Origin: Eudoraea sp.
GTDB lineage: Bacteria; Bacteroidota; Bacteroidia; Flavobacteriales; Flavobacteriaceae
Length of the DNA: 5,001 bases
Assembly: GCA_013042125.1 (NCBI GenBank)
Contig: JABDQS010000098.1
Coordinates: 1-5,001, forward strand
Direction of reading: 5' to 3'
Shown: in pieces, positions 4,438 through 5,001 of the stretch
How the letters are laid out: each line of letters begins with the position of its first letter
Position numbering within the stretch: position 1 is the first letter of the stretch
Notes under the pieces: model-generated
Databases searched by the model: none
Seen by the model: the letters and a program-made list of their open reading frames with translations, nothing else
Told to the model about the DNA's origin: nothing
Made by a program: the position numbers and the translations under genes

Positions 4438-5001
4438 ATGCAAACAATACTCGGAGCAGGAGGTGCCGTTGGCGTATCACTCGCCACTGCACTCACCAGA
4501 TACACCGCGGATATCCGGCTGGTAAGCCGCCATCCAAATAAGGTTAATGAAACAGATCAGCTTTTTGCAGCAGATCTTTAAGATGCCGCACAGGTAAAAC
4601 AAGCGGTCAAAGGTTCTGATGTTGTCTATATTACGGTAGGTTTTCCATACAGTTCTAAAATTTGGCAATCTACCTGGCCAAAATTCATAAAATCGGTCAT
4701 TAATGCCTGTGTGGAAGAAAAAAGTAAGTTGGTGTTTTTTGATAACATCTATATGTATGACCCGGATCATTTGAATGGTATGGACGAGTCCACCCCCGTA
4801 AACCCCATTAGTAAAAAAGGGGCCGTCCGTGCCCAAATTGCTCAAATGATACTTGACGAAACCAAAAACGGCACATTAACCGCTCTCATTGCCAGGTCTG
4901 CTGATTTTTATGGCCCTTCCATAAAGAATACCAGTATGCTCACGGAAACCGTCTTTAATAACCTGGTTGCCGGCAAAAAAGCGAACTGGCTGGTATCTGA
5001 C
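4438..5001 (+). pseudogene. NAD(P)-binding epimerase/dehydratase-like gene interrupted by in-frame TAA, 3' end outside the window
   Basis: From ATG 4438 the frame reads MQTILGAGGAVGVSLA, a Rossmann glycine motif (GAGGAVG, 6-12). It then runs RLVSRHP and AADL, and stops at TAA 4579-4581 (codon 48). Past the stop the same frame is open for 140 codons to the window end and stays family-like: GSDVVYITVG (59-68), LVFFDNIYMYD (98-108), NPISKKGAVRAQIA (122-135), ARSADFYGPS (152-161), GKKANWLVSD. This fits the extended/atypical SDR NAD-dependent epimerase-dehydratase proteins of flavobacteria. There is no frameshift, so a single substitution would explain it (for example from TTA, TCA, AAA or GAA). 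The first 47 residues alone, and the rest without its cofactor loop, should both be inactive. A sequencing error is an equal possibility. The first in-frame ATG after the stop is at 4753, too late to restore the cofactor site. Confidence 0.8.

Noticed and set aside
4579..4581. Programmed recoding of the TAA as an amino acid
   Set aside because: Known natural recoding in bacteria uses TGA (selenocysteine) or TAG (pyrrolysine); no supporting element is visible, and mutation or sequencing error is simpler.
4477..4845. 122-codon open frame on the minus strand
   Set aside because: Antisense to the epimerase-like reading frame, whose plus-strand translation is clearly family-like on both sides of the TAA; the minus-strand product is unlike any known protein.

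Overview
The window looks like chromosomal DNA from a member of the Flavobacteriaceae (Bacteroidetes). Three things suggest this: moderately AT-rich DNA, TAnnTTTG-type -7 boxes in front of several genes, and proteins that closely resemble flavobacterial families. These are an ECF sigma factor next to a small multi-TM protein, a PlsC-like protein with NHQTYFAD, a NudL-type hydrolase and a cyclophilin lipoprotein. The assignment rests on remembered families, not on a search.

Layout. (1) 1-234: the 3' end of an M20 amidohydrolase (AbgB-like). (2) 235-352: a regulatory gap with two copies, 44 bp apart, of an ECF-type promoter-like unit (G(T)AAC, 17 bp, TACTAATATC), plus overlapping inverted repeats. 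(3) 353-1505: a forward operon of an ECF sigma factor and a four-TM membrane protein 4 bp downstream, a candidate membrane partner or anti-sigma. (4) 1502-2981: a reverse-strand pair, a NudL-type NUDIX hydrolase followed 25 bp later by a PlsC-superfamily acyltransferase with non-canonical motifs. (5) 2980-3711: a forward cyclophilin-type peptidyl-prolyl isomerase lipoprotein. Its start codon overlaps the NUDIX start inside the palindrome ATGATCAT. (6) 3713-4330: a reverse-strand TRIC/UPF0126 membrane protein with a TTG start. (7) 4438-5001 and beyond: an NAD(P)-binding epimerase-like gene interrupted by an in-frame TAA at codon 48 and running off the window.

The central part is very compact. 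Two convergent gene pairs meet with a 4-bp overlap (1502-1505) and a 1-bp gap (3712), with no intrinsic terminator at either junction. One divergent pair has no intergenic space, so each promoter would lie inside the other gene.

Most genes are household functions: CoA or nucleotide clean-up, lipid acylation, envelope protein folding, an ion channel. I see no phage, IS, CRISPR or defence module. The points most worth a second look are the nonsense codon in the epimerase, the duplicated promoter-like unit before the sigma factor, the unusual acyltransferase catalytic motifs, and the palindromic shared start.
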